Assembly (NCBI GenBank): GCA_011317545.1
Contig: WUJK01000003.1
Location: forward strand, 3,410,001-3,474,000
From: Coniella vitis
Lineage: Eukaryota; Ascomycota; Sordariomycetes; Diaporthales; Schizoparmaceae
Direction: 5' to 3'
DNA: 64,000 bases
Below, one piece after another: positions 1 to 13,263 of this stretch (position 1 is the first letter of the stretch; the number at the start of each line of letters is the position of its first letter). The translations under genes and the position numbers were made by a program. Under the pieces are notes generated by a model. That model saw only the letters and a list, made by a program, of their open reading frames with translations. It was not told the DNA's origin and did not search any database.

Positions 1-1118
1 ATTTGCATGCTGGGTCGTGCCTGTTCACTCGCCCCCAGCTTGGCCCCAGCCTTGGCCCCAGCTTGCCTGTGCGCTCGCTCGCTAACCCCACCGAGACCAA
101 CAACTTTGGGCTACTTGTTCCTCCTCCTGCTGCTCCTGTCGCTCGCTACAGCCCTGACCCCGGCACCTGGCACTGTTCGGTCAAGTGTCCACTTGCCGCC
201 GCCGTACCAGCCATCCCTTAGCAGCCAGGCAGCCCAGACCCCAACCTGCTGGCGGCCATTCCCACTCTTTTTACCACTGAAGACTGAGTGACGGAACCTC
301 GGCCTTCACCTTGCGAGACAGGCCCAGGTACAATTCTTTGTACGCGATCCTGGCGACCTGACAATCCATCGTGCCGTTCGCTGGTTCTTCCCGAATAGCA
401 GACGTCAGTCCCAAGCGGAACGTGGCTTCTCCCTGGCCCCCTTGGCCAAATTTGACAGAGGCGACTGCTGTTGAACCGGTTGCGCGGTCATGCGATCAAC
501 CGACCTGGTGTCTCGTTCACTCGTTCTGCCCACCCGCGAAACTATCGTGGACACCGATTTCCAAAGGCCAGGCGCATTGCTGTGAAGAGCGCAAGCCGCA
601 AGCAACAAGCCATCGGCGCTTTGAGCCACCCTCGTTAACTCAAGAGCGACTTGTTCATTGTCGGTTTTACACCATTTGGGGGAGGAGACGACCAAAAAAG
701 GTGCAAGTTCTTGCAGCTGGGTTGTGAGACCTGCCTGCCGCGCTTCTCCCAAAATTACCTACGCCCTTGCCTTCTAGATTCTTCGTCACATCTCTGGTGA
801 GTCTGGATCATTATATCCTTTACGACACACATACCATACAAGCACCTTATTCTTCGCGCGTTCCAAGCTGTTCCCCTACTTCACTCAGCGCTGTGTGCGG
901 TTGACGGACGCAACCCCCATTTGTTACTCCAATACTCCCGTTACACTTTGCGGCTTGTGGCTGTAATCAACAGCGCGTGTTCCGGGTTGATGCCTGATCG
1001 CACGCACAACATAACCTTTTCCCCTGACTATCACGGGATATCCTTCACATGCCTTTGGGCCCAGGAGATGCTTCAGGCTCACAAAAACTAACAACAAACC
1101 TTGCCAAGGACTGTGACC
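1..1118. other. Non-coding upstream region of the chitin synthase gene
   Basis: No credible coding region is seen here. The short open frames on both strands overlap one another and match no recognised family. The stretch is C-rich near the left end and becomes mixed near 900-1118. It probably holds the promoter and 5' leader of the chitin synthase gene that starts at 1119. The far left could also be the end of something outside the window. Confidence 0.5.
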
Positions 1119-4100
1119 ATGTCTCTGCCTGAGAGACCTGGCGGCGGAACCTCCTATGAGCAGCGAACCGCTTACCGTCATTCCACGCGACGAGAACGTT
1201 CTCGTGATGTTGAGGCTAGCCATACATATACCGGTCGCGAAGACACCCTCCATTCGCGTGGAACCTCCACAGGCTCATTTGCAACAACAGGCCCAACCCG
1301 TTCGAATGCGACTGCAGATGATGTGCCTCTTTCGCCAGACGTCGAAACAGCCATGGACCAACCTGTCTCCAGAAAGCGAAGTTTGATCAAACCGGAGCGG
1401 AACAGGATCGGAAAAGATCATCCAAATTACCACTACCGTCAACATGCCGCCAAGATGCAAACTCGGGGCGCCGAGCCAGTATACGAGGATGTGGACAGGA
1501 TAACATACCTGTCCACGAGCCGAAAAGATGGCATCTCTGGCTCGGCTGAGCCCAAGAACAAGCAAAGGAATAGCGATGAGAGCGGGTACGTGAACACGGG
1601 GCGCAAAACCAGAAAGCGAGCCAACAGCAATCGGAAGCCCTCTGGCAAGATCTCAAAGAAGAGACAAAAGGTTCAGACGGAGCAGATCCGACCGCCAAGT
1701 CTGTGGGATATATATTGCGCTATTCTTACCTTCTGGGCCCCGAACTTCATTCTGAAGTGTTTTGGCATAAAATCTAAGGATCAGGCCCGAGCATGGCGTG
1801 AAAAGATGGGCCTTCTGAGTATCATTGCCGCGATCATGGCATTTGTTGGTTTCCTCACCTTTGGATTCACCAGGACTGTCTGTTCAACAGCTTCGACCCG
1901 ACTTGAGGTCAATACCGTTGGGAGCGGCTACATGATCTTTTTTGGACAGGCATATGACCTTTCGAACTCTCACCACCCCATAGCCGACGGGATTCCAGCA
2001 GAAGCGGACGGAGAGGGTGCCAATGTGTTGTACGATCTACCGGAGAAGCATGGCGGTCAGGATGGGAGTTTCCTGTTCCAGCAGGTCAATGGCAAGTGCA
2101 AGGGGCTGATCACTCTGGCAGAAGGCTCGGACGTGCCGACAAATGATGATGGTGATTTGGCCTGGTACTTCCCCTGCAATACCTTCAACCAGGACGGGTC
2201 CACGCAGCCTAATCTCACAATCCCTTACTATCTTGGTTATGCTTGCCACACGACAAGCAAGGGTCGTTCAGAATTTTATAGCCTCACTCCTACAGCTGAT
2301 GTGTATTTCACGTGGGACGACGTTGCGAACAAGTCCCGAAACCTCATAGTTTACTCCGGAAGCGTGCTGGACTTGAATCTCCTCAACTGGTTCAACTCGT
2401 CGCAAGTCACTGTTCCGGACTACTTCAAGGAACTTGCCGACAACACTACTGCTACCAACAAAGCCCTCCGAGGCCGTGACGCAACGCACGCCCTTTTAAA
2501 ATCTGGAGAGAAGGAGACTGCCGAATGTTTGGAGCAAATCATCAAGGTCGGATCAGTCGATTCAGAGGCAGTGGGCTGTATCGCTTCGAAAGTTGTCCTT
2601 TACCTTTCGCTGGTCCTCATTTTGTCGGTTGTCGCTGCACGTTTTGTATTGGCTATCATGTTCCAGTGGTTCATCTGCAGGCGATACGCAGCGTCCAAAA
2701 CATCACAGTCTTCGGACAAGAGAAAGCGGAATCAACAGATCGAGGATTGGTCTGAGGATATTTATCGTGCACCTGCACGACTTCCTGGCGATGTCGGCAG
2801 CAGTCTCGCGGGAGGCTCCTCAGATCGAACGAGCAAACGAGCGAGCACCTTTTTGCCTACGACTTCTAGGTTCTCAACCGTCTATGGTATCGATCGGAAC
2901 TCTCGTAGACCCGCAATGCCTACGACGATGGCCAGCCAAAGCTCCGGAGCCGCGCTGCTTCCACCCAATTCCATGTATGGAGGAGTCAACAATAGCCGTA
3001 ACAGCCTCACACCTGACGCCTTTGGAACGCAGCCCACTCCGGATGGCCCTGGCCCAATGGGCTTCATCCACGAGGCTGTTGTGCCGCAGCCGCCTTCGGA
3101 CTGGATGCCTTTTGGCTTCCCTCTTGCCCATACACTGCTGCTCGTTACCGCCTATTCCGAGGGTGAGATGGGTATTCGCACGACGCTAGATTCTCTCGCA
3201 ACCACAGACTACCCGAACAGCCACAAGTGCATCCTCGTTATCTGCGATGGTATTATCAAAGGCAAAGGCGAGCTGATGTCTACGCCGGATTACGTACTGA
3301 GCATGATGAAGGACTTCACAGTCCTTCCCGAGGAGGTCGAGCCGTTCTCGTATGTCGCGGTTGCTTCCGGGTCCAAGAGGCACAACATGGCCAAGATCTA
3401 CTCTGGATTTTATGACTTCGGCAAATCCCAGATCCCATTGGAAAAGCAGCAGCGGGTACCCATGATGCTTGTTGTCAAATGCGGTACCCCCGAAGAAGAG
3501 AAGACGTCCAAGCCTGGCAATCGTGGCAAGCGTGATAGTCAAATCATCCTCATGTCTTTCTTGCAAAAGGTTATGTTTGACGAGCGCATGACTGAACTCG
3601 AATACGAAATGTTCAATGGTTTTTGGAAGGTTACTGGAGTGTCGCCCGATTTCTACGAAATAGTACTGATGGTGGACGCCGACACAAAGGTTTTCCCTGA
3701 CAGTCTTACGCACATGGTATCTGCAATGGTCAAGGACCCTGAAATCATGGGTCTCTGTGGTGAAACCAAGATTGCCAACAAGCGCGATAGTTGGGTCACT
3801 GCAATTCAGGTCTTTGAGTATTTCATCTCTCACCACCAGGCCAAAGCCTTTGAGTCGGTCTTTGGTGGTGTGACGTGTCTACCGGGTTGTTTTTGTATGT
3901 ACCGAATCAAGGCTCCGAAGGGAGGCAGTAATTACTGGGTTCCCATCCTCGCCAATCCGGACGTGGTGGAGCACTACTCGGAGAACGTGGTCGACACTCT
4001 GCACAAGAAGAACCTGCTCCTCCTGGGTGAGGATCGTTTCCTGACCACTCTCATGCTTCGGACATTTCCCAAGCGCAAACAGGTCTTTGTTCCCCAAGCC

Positions 4101-4813
4101 GTGTGCAAGACAACGGTTCCAGATAAGTTCATGGTTCTCTTGTCTCAGCGTCGCCGCTGGATCAACTCGACCATTCACAACCTGATGGAACTGATTCTTG
4201 TGCGGGATCTTTGCGGAACCTTCTGCTTCAGCATGCAATTTGTCATATTCATTGAGCTTGTGGGAACTCTGGTTCTACCGGCTGCCATTGCTTTCACAAT
4301 TTATGTTGGTAAGAAGCAATCTTCACTGACTACCTTTGTGCATGGTTGGTGTAGCTAACCACGTCTCTAGTGATTTCCTCTATTATCGGACCTGTTCAAA
4401 TCATTCCCATAGTTCTTCTTAGTCTGATCCTGGGTCTGCCTGGCGTCCTCGTGGTGATTACGGCCCAGTCGTGGGTGTACGTAGTATGGATGCTCATTTA
4501 CTTGTGTTCACTGCCAATCTGGAACTTTGTCTTGCCGACCTACGCCTTTTGGAAGTTTGACGACTTTTCTTGGGGCGACACACGCAAGACAGCCGGTGAT
4601 GCCAAGGAAGCTGGTCATGGCGAGGGCGAGGGCGAGTTCGACAGCAGCAAGATTACAATGAAGCGCTGGGCCGAGTTTGAGCGCGAGCGCCGCAACAGGA
4701 GCGGATACTTCCCCGGTCCAAGGGACATCCCCGGTAACACGCAGAGCGTTGTCTACTCGTCGGGCCCGTCGCCCGGTCTGGCCTACCACGATGAGTATTA
4801 CTCGGATGCATAG
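1119..4813 (+). CDS. chs4: Class IV chitin synthase (Chs3-type)
   Basis: Polymerises UDP-GlcNAc into chitin at the plasma membrane, a major cell-wall activity. Two exons, 1119-4308 and 4371-4813, with a 62-nt intron (GTAAGA donor, CTAAC branch, TAG acceptor), give 1210 aa, a usual class IV length. A basic, Ser-rich cytoplasmic N-terminus is followed by hydrophobic segments near residues 191-216 and 230-251, an extracytoplasmic loop, and another segment near 492-516. The GT2 catalytic domain begins near 675 (LVTAYSEGEMGIRTTLDSL). Visible catalytic elements are the metal-binding Asp pair near 853-855 (VDADT), GEDR (EDR at 971-973) and QRRRW (1010-1014). Several C-terminal membrane spans follow, then WKFDDFSWGDTRK, typical of class IV. 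The ATG at 1119 was chosen because upstream in-frame codons lack ATG. Class IV relies on a Chs4-type activator in yeast; none is seen here. Confidence 0.95.
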
Positions 4814-7800
4814 GATGCTCTTCATGGCAATGGGTTTGAAAAGGGAAAAGAATGATATCCTGCGTCTTTGATTTATGAGACGATTGCAGTAAGTCGGGTA
4901 TATACTCGCCATGTGGCTTGCTTGTGTTAAAAAGAGGAAGGCAAAAGAGGAAAGAAACGGTGGTAAAGGGGGAGAAGACTGGTCACGCTTCATTTCTTGC
5001 ACAGAGAATTCTTTATCAGCATCAGCCATCAGGCATTGTCTTGTCTTGCTTTTTCTTATTTTGGGTTGGTGCTTGTTTTCTACAGCTATATTAATTCATG
5101 ACGCATGGCGGATGAACGAATGGGAGGCTTTTATGTCATTATCAAGAACGCCAGTGTTTGAAGAAGAAGAAAGTAGCAATAGAGCACTCGCGACGTTGGT
5201 TTCAAGAGTAATGGTTCACCTGCATTATCATAAAATGTATACATGCAGATTTTGATAGACATGACGGTATTTGTTTCATCTCTGGCAATATGAAGAGGCA
5301 AAATATGTTCATGACCATAGCCTTTGTGGATGTTCATTGACTCTGTGGCTATGGAGAGCTTTTTGCGTGAGTTGCTCATTGGGCTATTTTGTTAGTTGGT
5401 GATTGTTTGTGTGAGTGTTTGTACAGGGTAGATGTGTCTGATGCCGTTATATTATCAGCTATCTTCACAGTCTTCGTTCGTCGCCTAGTGATATCATGGA
5501 CGGTAAGAAATCTGCTACTCTTTGACCATACTCTGCCTATCTTAGCTTCTTGATCATTCTGCCGTTGAATCAACAGTGAATATCTATATGTTGGTTGGTG
5601 GTCTGCTGGTGGTTGAGCAAGTGCGGTGATTCGAGAGCTTGTGGCGTAACACTTAAAACGTCTTGCCCTCAGTTGTGAAATGCCTAGAAGCAAATTAGAA
5701 AGACTGAGTTCGTACTTGATTCAGTATCTGTTACATTGTACAAGCCATCTGATTCCTTCATGTGTGCTCGGGCACTGTTATGTAGTAGATGGCGAATATC
5801 AATCACTCTTCCGCACAAGGATAAAAGAAATGGAAGAAAAAGGAGAAGGAGGTGTCGTGAGAAGACAAGAAGAGAGAAAGAACAGCAGCAGCATCAGCAC
5901 TAGTAGAAAACTAATACCATTTGACAAGAAGTTTCGTGCCGGGTCACGCTGATCATCATTTTTTTTTTTTTTTCCCTTCTCACATATTGTATGTGCAACG
6001 TCGAGTTCAGCCTCAGAGGAGCTAATCTGAGCACGAGCATGGAGTGTGGAGTTGAGAAGTGATCACTCATTTCTATGTTGGCCATTCTTTCTGCCTCTCG
6101 TCCAAAAGCAAGGGCATCATGTATACTATGGTAGGGTAAGAAGAATAGGCCAAGACGAAAGCCCACCCCCTTCTTCCCTCCCGAGCTGGCTTGGCATTAC
6201 TGCAGCTCTTGTGTATTTTGTTACCAGTAGTTTTTATGCAGGAAACTTGATTGAAAAAAGAAAAGAAAAAACACGGACCCGAGGAAGTGAAAGGAGAAGG
6301 ATAACAAGGGTCTGGAAGGGGAAACGGGGGCGCAATACATTGCATACTTGGTAACGGCTGTTTTCCTTTTTTCTCGATCAGCCGCAGGTATTGGAGATCA
6401 GGTTTGATGGTCCTAAATCCCCCCCCCTTTCCTTTAAGAAGTACAGAGACTAACTTAAGGCGAGCAGGTTTGCTGGCTACAGTTGACTTCTTCACAGCAC
6501 TTGCGTGTTTTGAATTATTGGCATGCCTGAAAGTATGTCGATCCCAGGGATTAAGAATTTCCTTGATTACGAAGACATCTGTAGCCAGACAAAAACAGGA
6601 CGGTCTCGAACGGACATGAACTGGCCGCGCTCTCTCTTGTCGGAGTATCGGTCGTTGCTTCGATGAATGGCCCCCCAGTGACTTGGGTCTGCAGGTTGCT
6701 CATTCGGGAAGCCGGCTCGGGGCCAGGACAAAAGTGGAAGAAACGAGAGCAGCACAAGAGCTACATAATATCCTTCGTATAAAAAAAAAGTAAAAAGAAA
6801 AAAATGACACAAATTCTTAGTTTCAGCAGCATGCAATTACTCCACCATTGCTGGAGCGACCTCCCGCATTGCGGTCGAGTCTCTTCTCTTTGGAAGGAAG
6901 AAAGCCTTGACAACACAAATCTGAGGTGAGCAAGGCGGCAAAATTTAGTTTGCTATGATGCTGCCATGCTACTTAATGTACTTGGATATTGTTGAAATTC
7001 GAAATGAATTTGCTTTTCCCCCTTCCCCGACTGCTTTGTGTTCCGCTGGGCCGGTACAATGGTCATGGTGTAAATATCATACAACAGTGGAAAGAGGCGA
7101 CTGTTTGGGCATTGCCCGTTCGAGTTAGATGGATGGAAGCACGAAGAAGAGCAGACCATGTGATTGAGTGTAGGATTTCCCTTTTGAAGAGTGCATATGT
7201 CGCATAATTGTCAAAATAGGGTGAGTTCAAGATATAGCCCGCATGCTTCGTACATGGTCAGAGAGTGGTCATTTTCTGATTTTCCATTATCCAATTTGGC
7301 ACTTGTTTAAGTACATTACATCCATGGTTCTTCTTCCTTTCTTGGAGGCAAAAAGGATGCACCGCCATAGGGGCAAGATGATTGGCCAAAATGACCAATG
7401 CGCCTGCACTGTCCGTCTCCGGGGGTGACAACGAGTATTGTGACGAGCATACATAGTAGAGTATATTTGCGCCCGCGCATGCACCTCCAAGTGTCAAGTC
7501 CGTCACCAAGAAAGCAGGGGCAGGTGGAAAGTGAAAGGAGGCACGCAGATGCCAGACCAATGGGAGACTAACTGATGAAGACAACAACATTTGCTTCCCC
7601 GGTTCGGCGACCGCAATCTTCTGTCTGGTGGTGCGGTGGGTGACATGTTATAGTGTGCCAAAGGTTGGGCATTAACGGAAGAGTCTGAGCAGAGAGTGTG
7701 AAGAGGAGAGAGATAGAGGAGTCAGTTAAATATCAGTAGCGTCTTGCCTCGTGCGTTGTGAGATGTGATGCGTCAACTTGCCGTTCTTGCACGGGCGTAG

Positions 7801-8330
7801 AGGCCGGAGTCGGGCAAACCGCCCAGTGGTTGGTTACAAAGTACAGCCCAATCGTGTGTTCGAAGCTGAGGAGACGAGACGAAATTGGCTTGCCATTGAA
7901 GCACGGCAGCTCCGGAGCAACAATATTCGATGATCTGGGCCTTGGTGGGTGCCGTCAGTCATGTCGAGGCGGGCCGTTGTCTGCATATCTCCATCGCTGG
8001 GCACCGAAATTGGCGGAGGAGGGTGGGTGGTGGTATTGAGGTGCCACGGTTGGCTGCATGCTACAGAGGGCCAATAGGCTTCTCCACTGGGGCTTGGAAG
8101 GCTTCATCCCCTGTTGGCACTCGGTAGCGTCCCCGGCCTTCCCAGCCTTCTCAAAGTCATTGTCTCGAGGCCAGTACAGCGTGGCGCTTGGTTGATCGCC
8201 TATCCCCAGGTGTCCAGTGCCCCACCAGGTGCGGGAAGCCAGGCCCCAATGCAGCTGCTGGCGGGGGCCGTTGGTGGTGCTGGATGGCGAGTTCCAGCAC
8301 CCTAGGGCCGCTGTGCATACCACCTAGTGT
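4814..8330. other. Long gene-free stretch after chitin synthase
   Basis: No open frame here looks like protein. The first few hundred bases are probably the 3' UTR of the chitin synthase. The rest is AT-richer than the genes, with homopolymer runs (T run near 5959-5973, C run near 6419-6428) and one copy of the 9-mer TACATAGTA at 7450-7458. Nothing else is recognised. Confidence 0.5.
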
Positions 8331-9443
8331 GCTTAGGGGCCAGTGAACACCCGCACACCCCCTCTACCACCACAACGCAGCAGCAGCACCGGACCGGGCT
8401 GCAATATCGCGCCAACCTTGAGCTGGCCCACGAGCCACCTGACAATTCCTGACGAGCTCCAGCTAGGATGCGAGACACACCACACGCTCGCTCATCCATC
8501 CTGTCCTCTTCATTCACGCTCGACGCTTGTGCGTTTGGAACTTTCCCCTTTAAGTTCCTCTGTCCTTGTTTGTCGGTGTTGCCCGCAACAGCAACAGCGT
8601 CTAATGAGAGCGCTTCTCACTGCGGTTGGTGCGGCTTCCAGTTGGTGACTTGCAAGGTTGGCACGGCTTAATAGCGGGTCGAGCACATTAGTTGGCTTGC
8701 TGCTTCCCCGCGCTCGACTCGTCCAGCAACCCAGACTCCAACCAAGGAAACCACCGCCAAACACACCTGCACATCACACTCGCACCTTCCCTCCATCCCA
8801 CGACCCAAGACTTTTTAGGGTTCCACGATCTCGCCACCGTCCGATCCGCCCATCGCCCACCGCTGCAACATTCCTCTGCCATCCAATCCACCGCCCACCG
8901 GCCATCGACTTTCGTCCAGCGCCCACTGTCCACCGCCATCGTCTTCTCGTCCTCGCACAAACAATCTCGATCCTCTGTCAACGAGCCATCGCATTCTGTC
9001 CTCCCTCTTGTCTCGCCCCGTGGCTGCGCCTGCGCCGCTCACTGCCCCGCCTCGCAGCTCCTCTGGCAGCCTTTCCTCCCCTCTCATCTTCCTGGACACT
9101 CCCTGATTTTGTCCAACTTCACTTCGACTCGACTCGACTGGATTAGCTCGACTGGGCTTGGTTCTTTCCTCCTTGCCCATTGACTGCATGCCGGTTGCCT
9201 CTGTCCCATCCCGGTCATTCCATTGCTGCGTCCCAGTCGCGCCCAGGAAAAGCAATAGCGCCCCAGGATACGAGCGCCCAACGAGGGGATCTTTTTGCCA
9301 ATCAGACAAGCAACCAGCCAACGGACGCCGGCGCGACATCGTACATATTATCACTTGCTCGTGGGATCCACTGGTGCCCTCTGATATCTGACTTTGGCTG
9401 CGGATGCTCTCGTTTGGCGCCAAACTGCGTGAGCGCGGCCAAC
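8331..9443 (+). other. C-rich leader/promoter of the WD40 gene
   Basis: About 1.1 kb strongly biased to C and T on the plus strand, especially 8680-9170, directly ahead of the WD40 gene. Pyrimidine-rich leaders of this sort are common before constitutively expressed genes of filamentous fungi. The frame of the WD40 gene stays open back to about 9180 but has no ATG before 9444. I read this as untranslated leader plus core promoter. Confidence 0.4.
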
Positions 9444-11704
9444 ATGTGGTCCGATGATGAAGACGGTTCATCGCGCTCTTCTTTGAGCGGTGGCGGCACG
9501 GGCGAGAGTGCGTCTTCGTACTCGGGACACCGCTGGCAACATACGGTGCCCGCTGGCGAGACGACAGCTTCCAAATCGACCACCGTGGAAACAGAAGACG
9601 ATACTATTCACGACTTGCAAGGTCTCAACACACCGACTCAACCCGCACCATTCTACCACAGCTACATCTCCGATGATGACGACGATGCTGACATGGTCGG
9701 CGGCGCTGGCGCACCTGTTGATATCTTGGCCGTCACCAGCGTTCTGTCTCAGGGGATTGGCTTGGACGACGATGTCGAGAGCTTTGCCCCAGGGCCACCA
9801 ATGATGCCGAGTCTTCCATATGTAGCGAATCACCAGCCTCCTGTTATTCCCAGCCAATATGCGGCAGGCTTCCAACCATATCTACTTGGCTCTCCGGTAC
9901 TAGTTGGCGGACACCATTTCGACTTTGAGCATGCACAAATATCCATGGCACCTACAATACCGGCTATCATTCCTAGCCAGACACAACATATTTTTCAGCC
10001 ACCACCAGAGCCACACGGCGGCTTACAACAAAGCAACGACAATGAAGATGAGGAGGAGGACGATCTTCCTGCTCCCATTCACCACCCCGGACCCAACCAT
10101 GGCCCGGTGATACCAAATCCTCCATTTATGAGCAATTTCCAAGGAGCTGCCTTGGGTCCGGAAAATTCCAATCTATTCGCCTTTCTCCGAGCGTGGCAGA
10201 CTGTGGGTTGGCAAAGCCAGGCACGTGAGCGCGGTCGGTATCCTTGGATGGACAAGATTGACCAGCAGATATCTCGAAGTTTTACACGTGTGGACTACAT
10301 GGACCTAGATGGAGACAGATGTGATGTTCAGGGCATAGACTGGGAAGACTTGGGTGTAACAAGAGGTGAGGCTCGAGAACGGCGGCTCAACACGTACAAA
10401 AACTACGTCAATGTGGTCGGGTCAGATCGGTGGGAGGTGAGTACAGCAGTGCTTTATCACGCGCTCCAAAAGAATCCTTTTGAAATTCCCGTCATTCCCG
10501 CTGACTCTGTCACCAGATATCCCAATCACTGCTTCCTTGTACCGACAGTTTCTTCAGGTTCCGCCACCTCGACATCCGAAAGAATATCAGTCTTGCACAT
10601 TTTCAGCTTCGCAGTGTATTGGCCTCGAACTCCAGGAGCCAAGTCTTTTACCCCGGCCAATATGTGGTTAACGAGTTCAATCCAATGACTGGCAGATCTA
10701 GACTTGGCATGCGATCCAAAGAGATTCCCCATTTCCAAGTATCCACACTGGCTGCAGATCACGACATATTGGTAGCAGGAGGTTTCTTTGGCGAATACTG
10801 TTTCAGGAGATTGTCCTCCGAGAGTAATAGAGAAGTCCATGAAGGTACCATTACGCCCGACAACAGCGGCATAACGAACCATGTCCAATTACATTTGTCG
10901 CGCACTTCTTCTAGTCCGCGGGCTGCGTTCGCCTGCAACGACCGCGGATTCCGAGTCCTCGATATCGAAACAGAAAAGTTTGTTGCCGAAACAATTCTCG
11001 ATAAGCCCATCAATTGTTCAGCAATCTCGCCCGACCGAAGGCTACGTGTCATGGTTGGTGACCAGACCCAGGTTCTCATTGCTAAAGCAGAAGCAGACGG
11101 CCAGCCAGAGGTTTTGCAAAGCCTGGACGGCCACGGAGATTACGGATTTTCTTGTGACTGGGCAGACGATGGTTGGACAGTGGCGACGGGTTTTCAGGAC
11201 AAGTCTGTCAAAATTTGGGATGCACGCCGATGGACTGATTCCAAGGGTCATGCTGCACCAGTCGCTACGCTCCGATCAGAAATTGCAGGTGTCCGGTCTC
11301 TACGCTTCTCACCGCTGGGATCCGGAAAGCGAGTGCTAGTGGCTGCCGAAGAGGCCGATTTCGTCAACATTTATGATGCTCGAACTTTCCAGTCCAAGCA
11401 GACCTTTGATTTCATTGGTGAAATTGGCGGCACGGCATTTGTGAATGAGGGTCAAGACTTGCATATCCTCTGCTGTGACCGGAATAGAGGCGGTCTTTTC
11501 ACGCTCGAACGATGTGGCGCCGGTGCAGAGCGACACTATGACCCAGAAGACCTGGGCATGCGGCCTTATGATCGGCGGTGGAAGAATGGGAGCTATGATT
11601 GGCAAGAATCCAGAACAACGCCTCGACGACTGCCTCGAAGTACTGAGACTCGGCGGCGGCGACGAGCCTTGGCTACTTCATTCTGTTCGCTCGAACCGTT
11701 CTGA
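9444..11704 (+). CDS. Fungal WD40-repeat protein of unknown role
   Basis: Two exons, 9444-10436 and 10517-11704, with an 80-nt intron (GTGAGT donor, GCTGAC branch, CCAG acceptor), give 726 aa. The N-terminal 250 residues are acidic, Ser/Pro-rich and low in complexity (poly-Asp, poly-Glu stretches), probably disordered. After the splice a conserved fungal block begins, with DSFFRFRHLDIRKN and LAHFQLRSVLAS, followed by a beta-propeller. The clearest WD repeat is near residues 534-570 (DGHGDYGFSCDWADDG then VKIWDARRW). The acceptor was placed where the conserved block keeps its frame; later AGs break it. The protein ends in SLEPF. The propeller suggests a scaffold role, but the substrate or complex is not evident. 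Convergent with the GH17 gene on the minus strand. Confidence 0.85.
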
Positions 11705-12820
11705 TGCAAGCAAGGCCACGATACGAATTCGCTTGACATGGACATGCGTATCTTCAACTTGACATAACCCCTTGACCCCGAGGAAAACCATCCGTAATGA
11801 CTAACGCACACATGATACCCACACATGTCTTCCAATTTTTCTTTTCTTTTTACGTCATCATTATCTTCCCTCTTTGGCTTATATTTGCCCCCTCTGAATC
11901 TATTTGGTCCATTTCATGTAACCTCGTTGATGAAAAGATTTACGGTTTCTCAACATCATGGAGGACTTCTGTCTTGCATGACGAAGGGAGCTTCGGCATA
12001 GGACACAGCAACGGCAACAATACTCTTATTCGGAAATGAATATCAGGGATCCATTAGACTTGGGGTCTGATTCCTTTGTTTAATTGCTGGATTTCGCTCG
12101 AGATTGCTTTTTGGAAAGCATATATTAAGTCATCACCAATCAGGAGCGTTTTTGTATCTTCTTTGGGAATTTTCTTATCATTGTATTGGAGCTACTATCT
12201 ATCCTTCATACCACCTGGTAACTGCTGAATTACAAACTCGAGATAACAGTTTTTGCACCAAAGGGGGGGCGGGGTGGGCTTGCCTTTTTGTAATGCTCTC
12301 TTGATGCCTCATGCATTTCCCTCTGTTTTCAAAGGGCCATCGTTTGAACAAAATATTACTGGAACGGTCATTTTATGTACCTGCCTTGTTCGAATTGGTT
12401 AAATCGGTAATCCAGAGAGATTGATTGCGTCAAATGAAAGAAGAGGCGAAAAGGGTGAGTACAACGACTTGCGAGGTAAATACAAGATATACACACTGCT
12501 GCTGCGGTACTTGCCTTGCTTTTGAGAATTATTGCCCCATTATGGTTGATATTGCGAGTGAGTGACTGGCTGACTGACTTGTCCCACGACCTCACAAGCC
12601 TCAAAGTTTATACGAGATATTAGAGTGTAAACAGAAAAGCAAGGGACAAGTGATGGTAAAGTAGAGCAGAACAATCCAACCTTACGTGTCATGATGGTTA
12701 TGATGCAGGCTTGGAGGGAATTGAATTATTTCTAGCCTAGCAAAACAGATATCCTGGGCCAGCAGCATAAGCATAGCATGAATGTGTGCTTCCCTACACC
12801 ACACAATGGTCTGTCTGTCT

Positions 12821-12856
<36 letters not shown>

Positions 12857-13263
12857 GGAAGACAAAATCTCAAATTTTGAAAATATCATGTAATCGTTTC
12901 TACTACCGTATAATGAGCAATAGGAAATGGATCATAGGTGAACAGATGCTGGGACAAATGACAGGTCGGCTGCCGAGAAATGACTGTTCCCGTAGCTATA
13001 AACATCTCACGTGGACATGCAGACATGTACGGCCTCACATTGTCGGAAAAAACAATAAAATAGAATCTAACACGTGAATGCTGGGAGCAGATGACCGAAC
13101 AATGGGTTTGAATGCAAATGCCATGCCCAGATCTAGACACTATGGGCACATTATTGACGATATAACAAAAATTCCTTGCGTTCCTTATTCTGAGCGTCCC
13201 TTTCTATCTACATCGCCTTTACGCACCATCTCCTTCTCTCCAATTGCTCATACTCAAAGCTTA
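11705..13263. other. Convergent intergenic region (3' UTRs)
   Basis: Lies between two genes that end towards each other, so it should hold both 3' UTRs. AT-rich, with only short open frames. It contains the T/A palindrome described separately. No further gene is supported. Confidence 0.5.
12820..12856. repeat. T21-A16 homopolymer palindrome
   Basis: A run of 21 T (12820-12840) is followed without a spacer by 16 A (12841-12856). The two runs are complementary and could form a hairpin or cruciform. It sits between two convergent genes, where it could mark or affect 3' end formation on both strands; that role is inference. Confidence 0.9.

Noticed and set aside
7758..8323. Short overlapping frames on both strands
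   Set aside because: Mutually overlapping, short, and without family motifs or splice signals.
9180..9443. N-terminal extension of the WD40 protein
   Set aside because: The open frame has no ATG in this part; the ATG at 9444 has acceptable context and starts a sensible acidic N-terminus.
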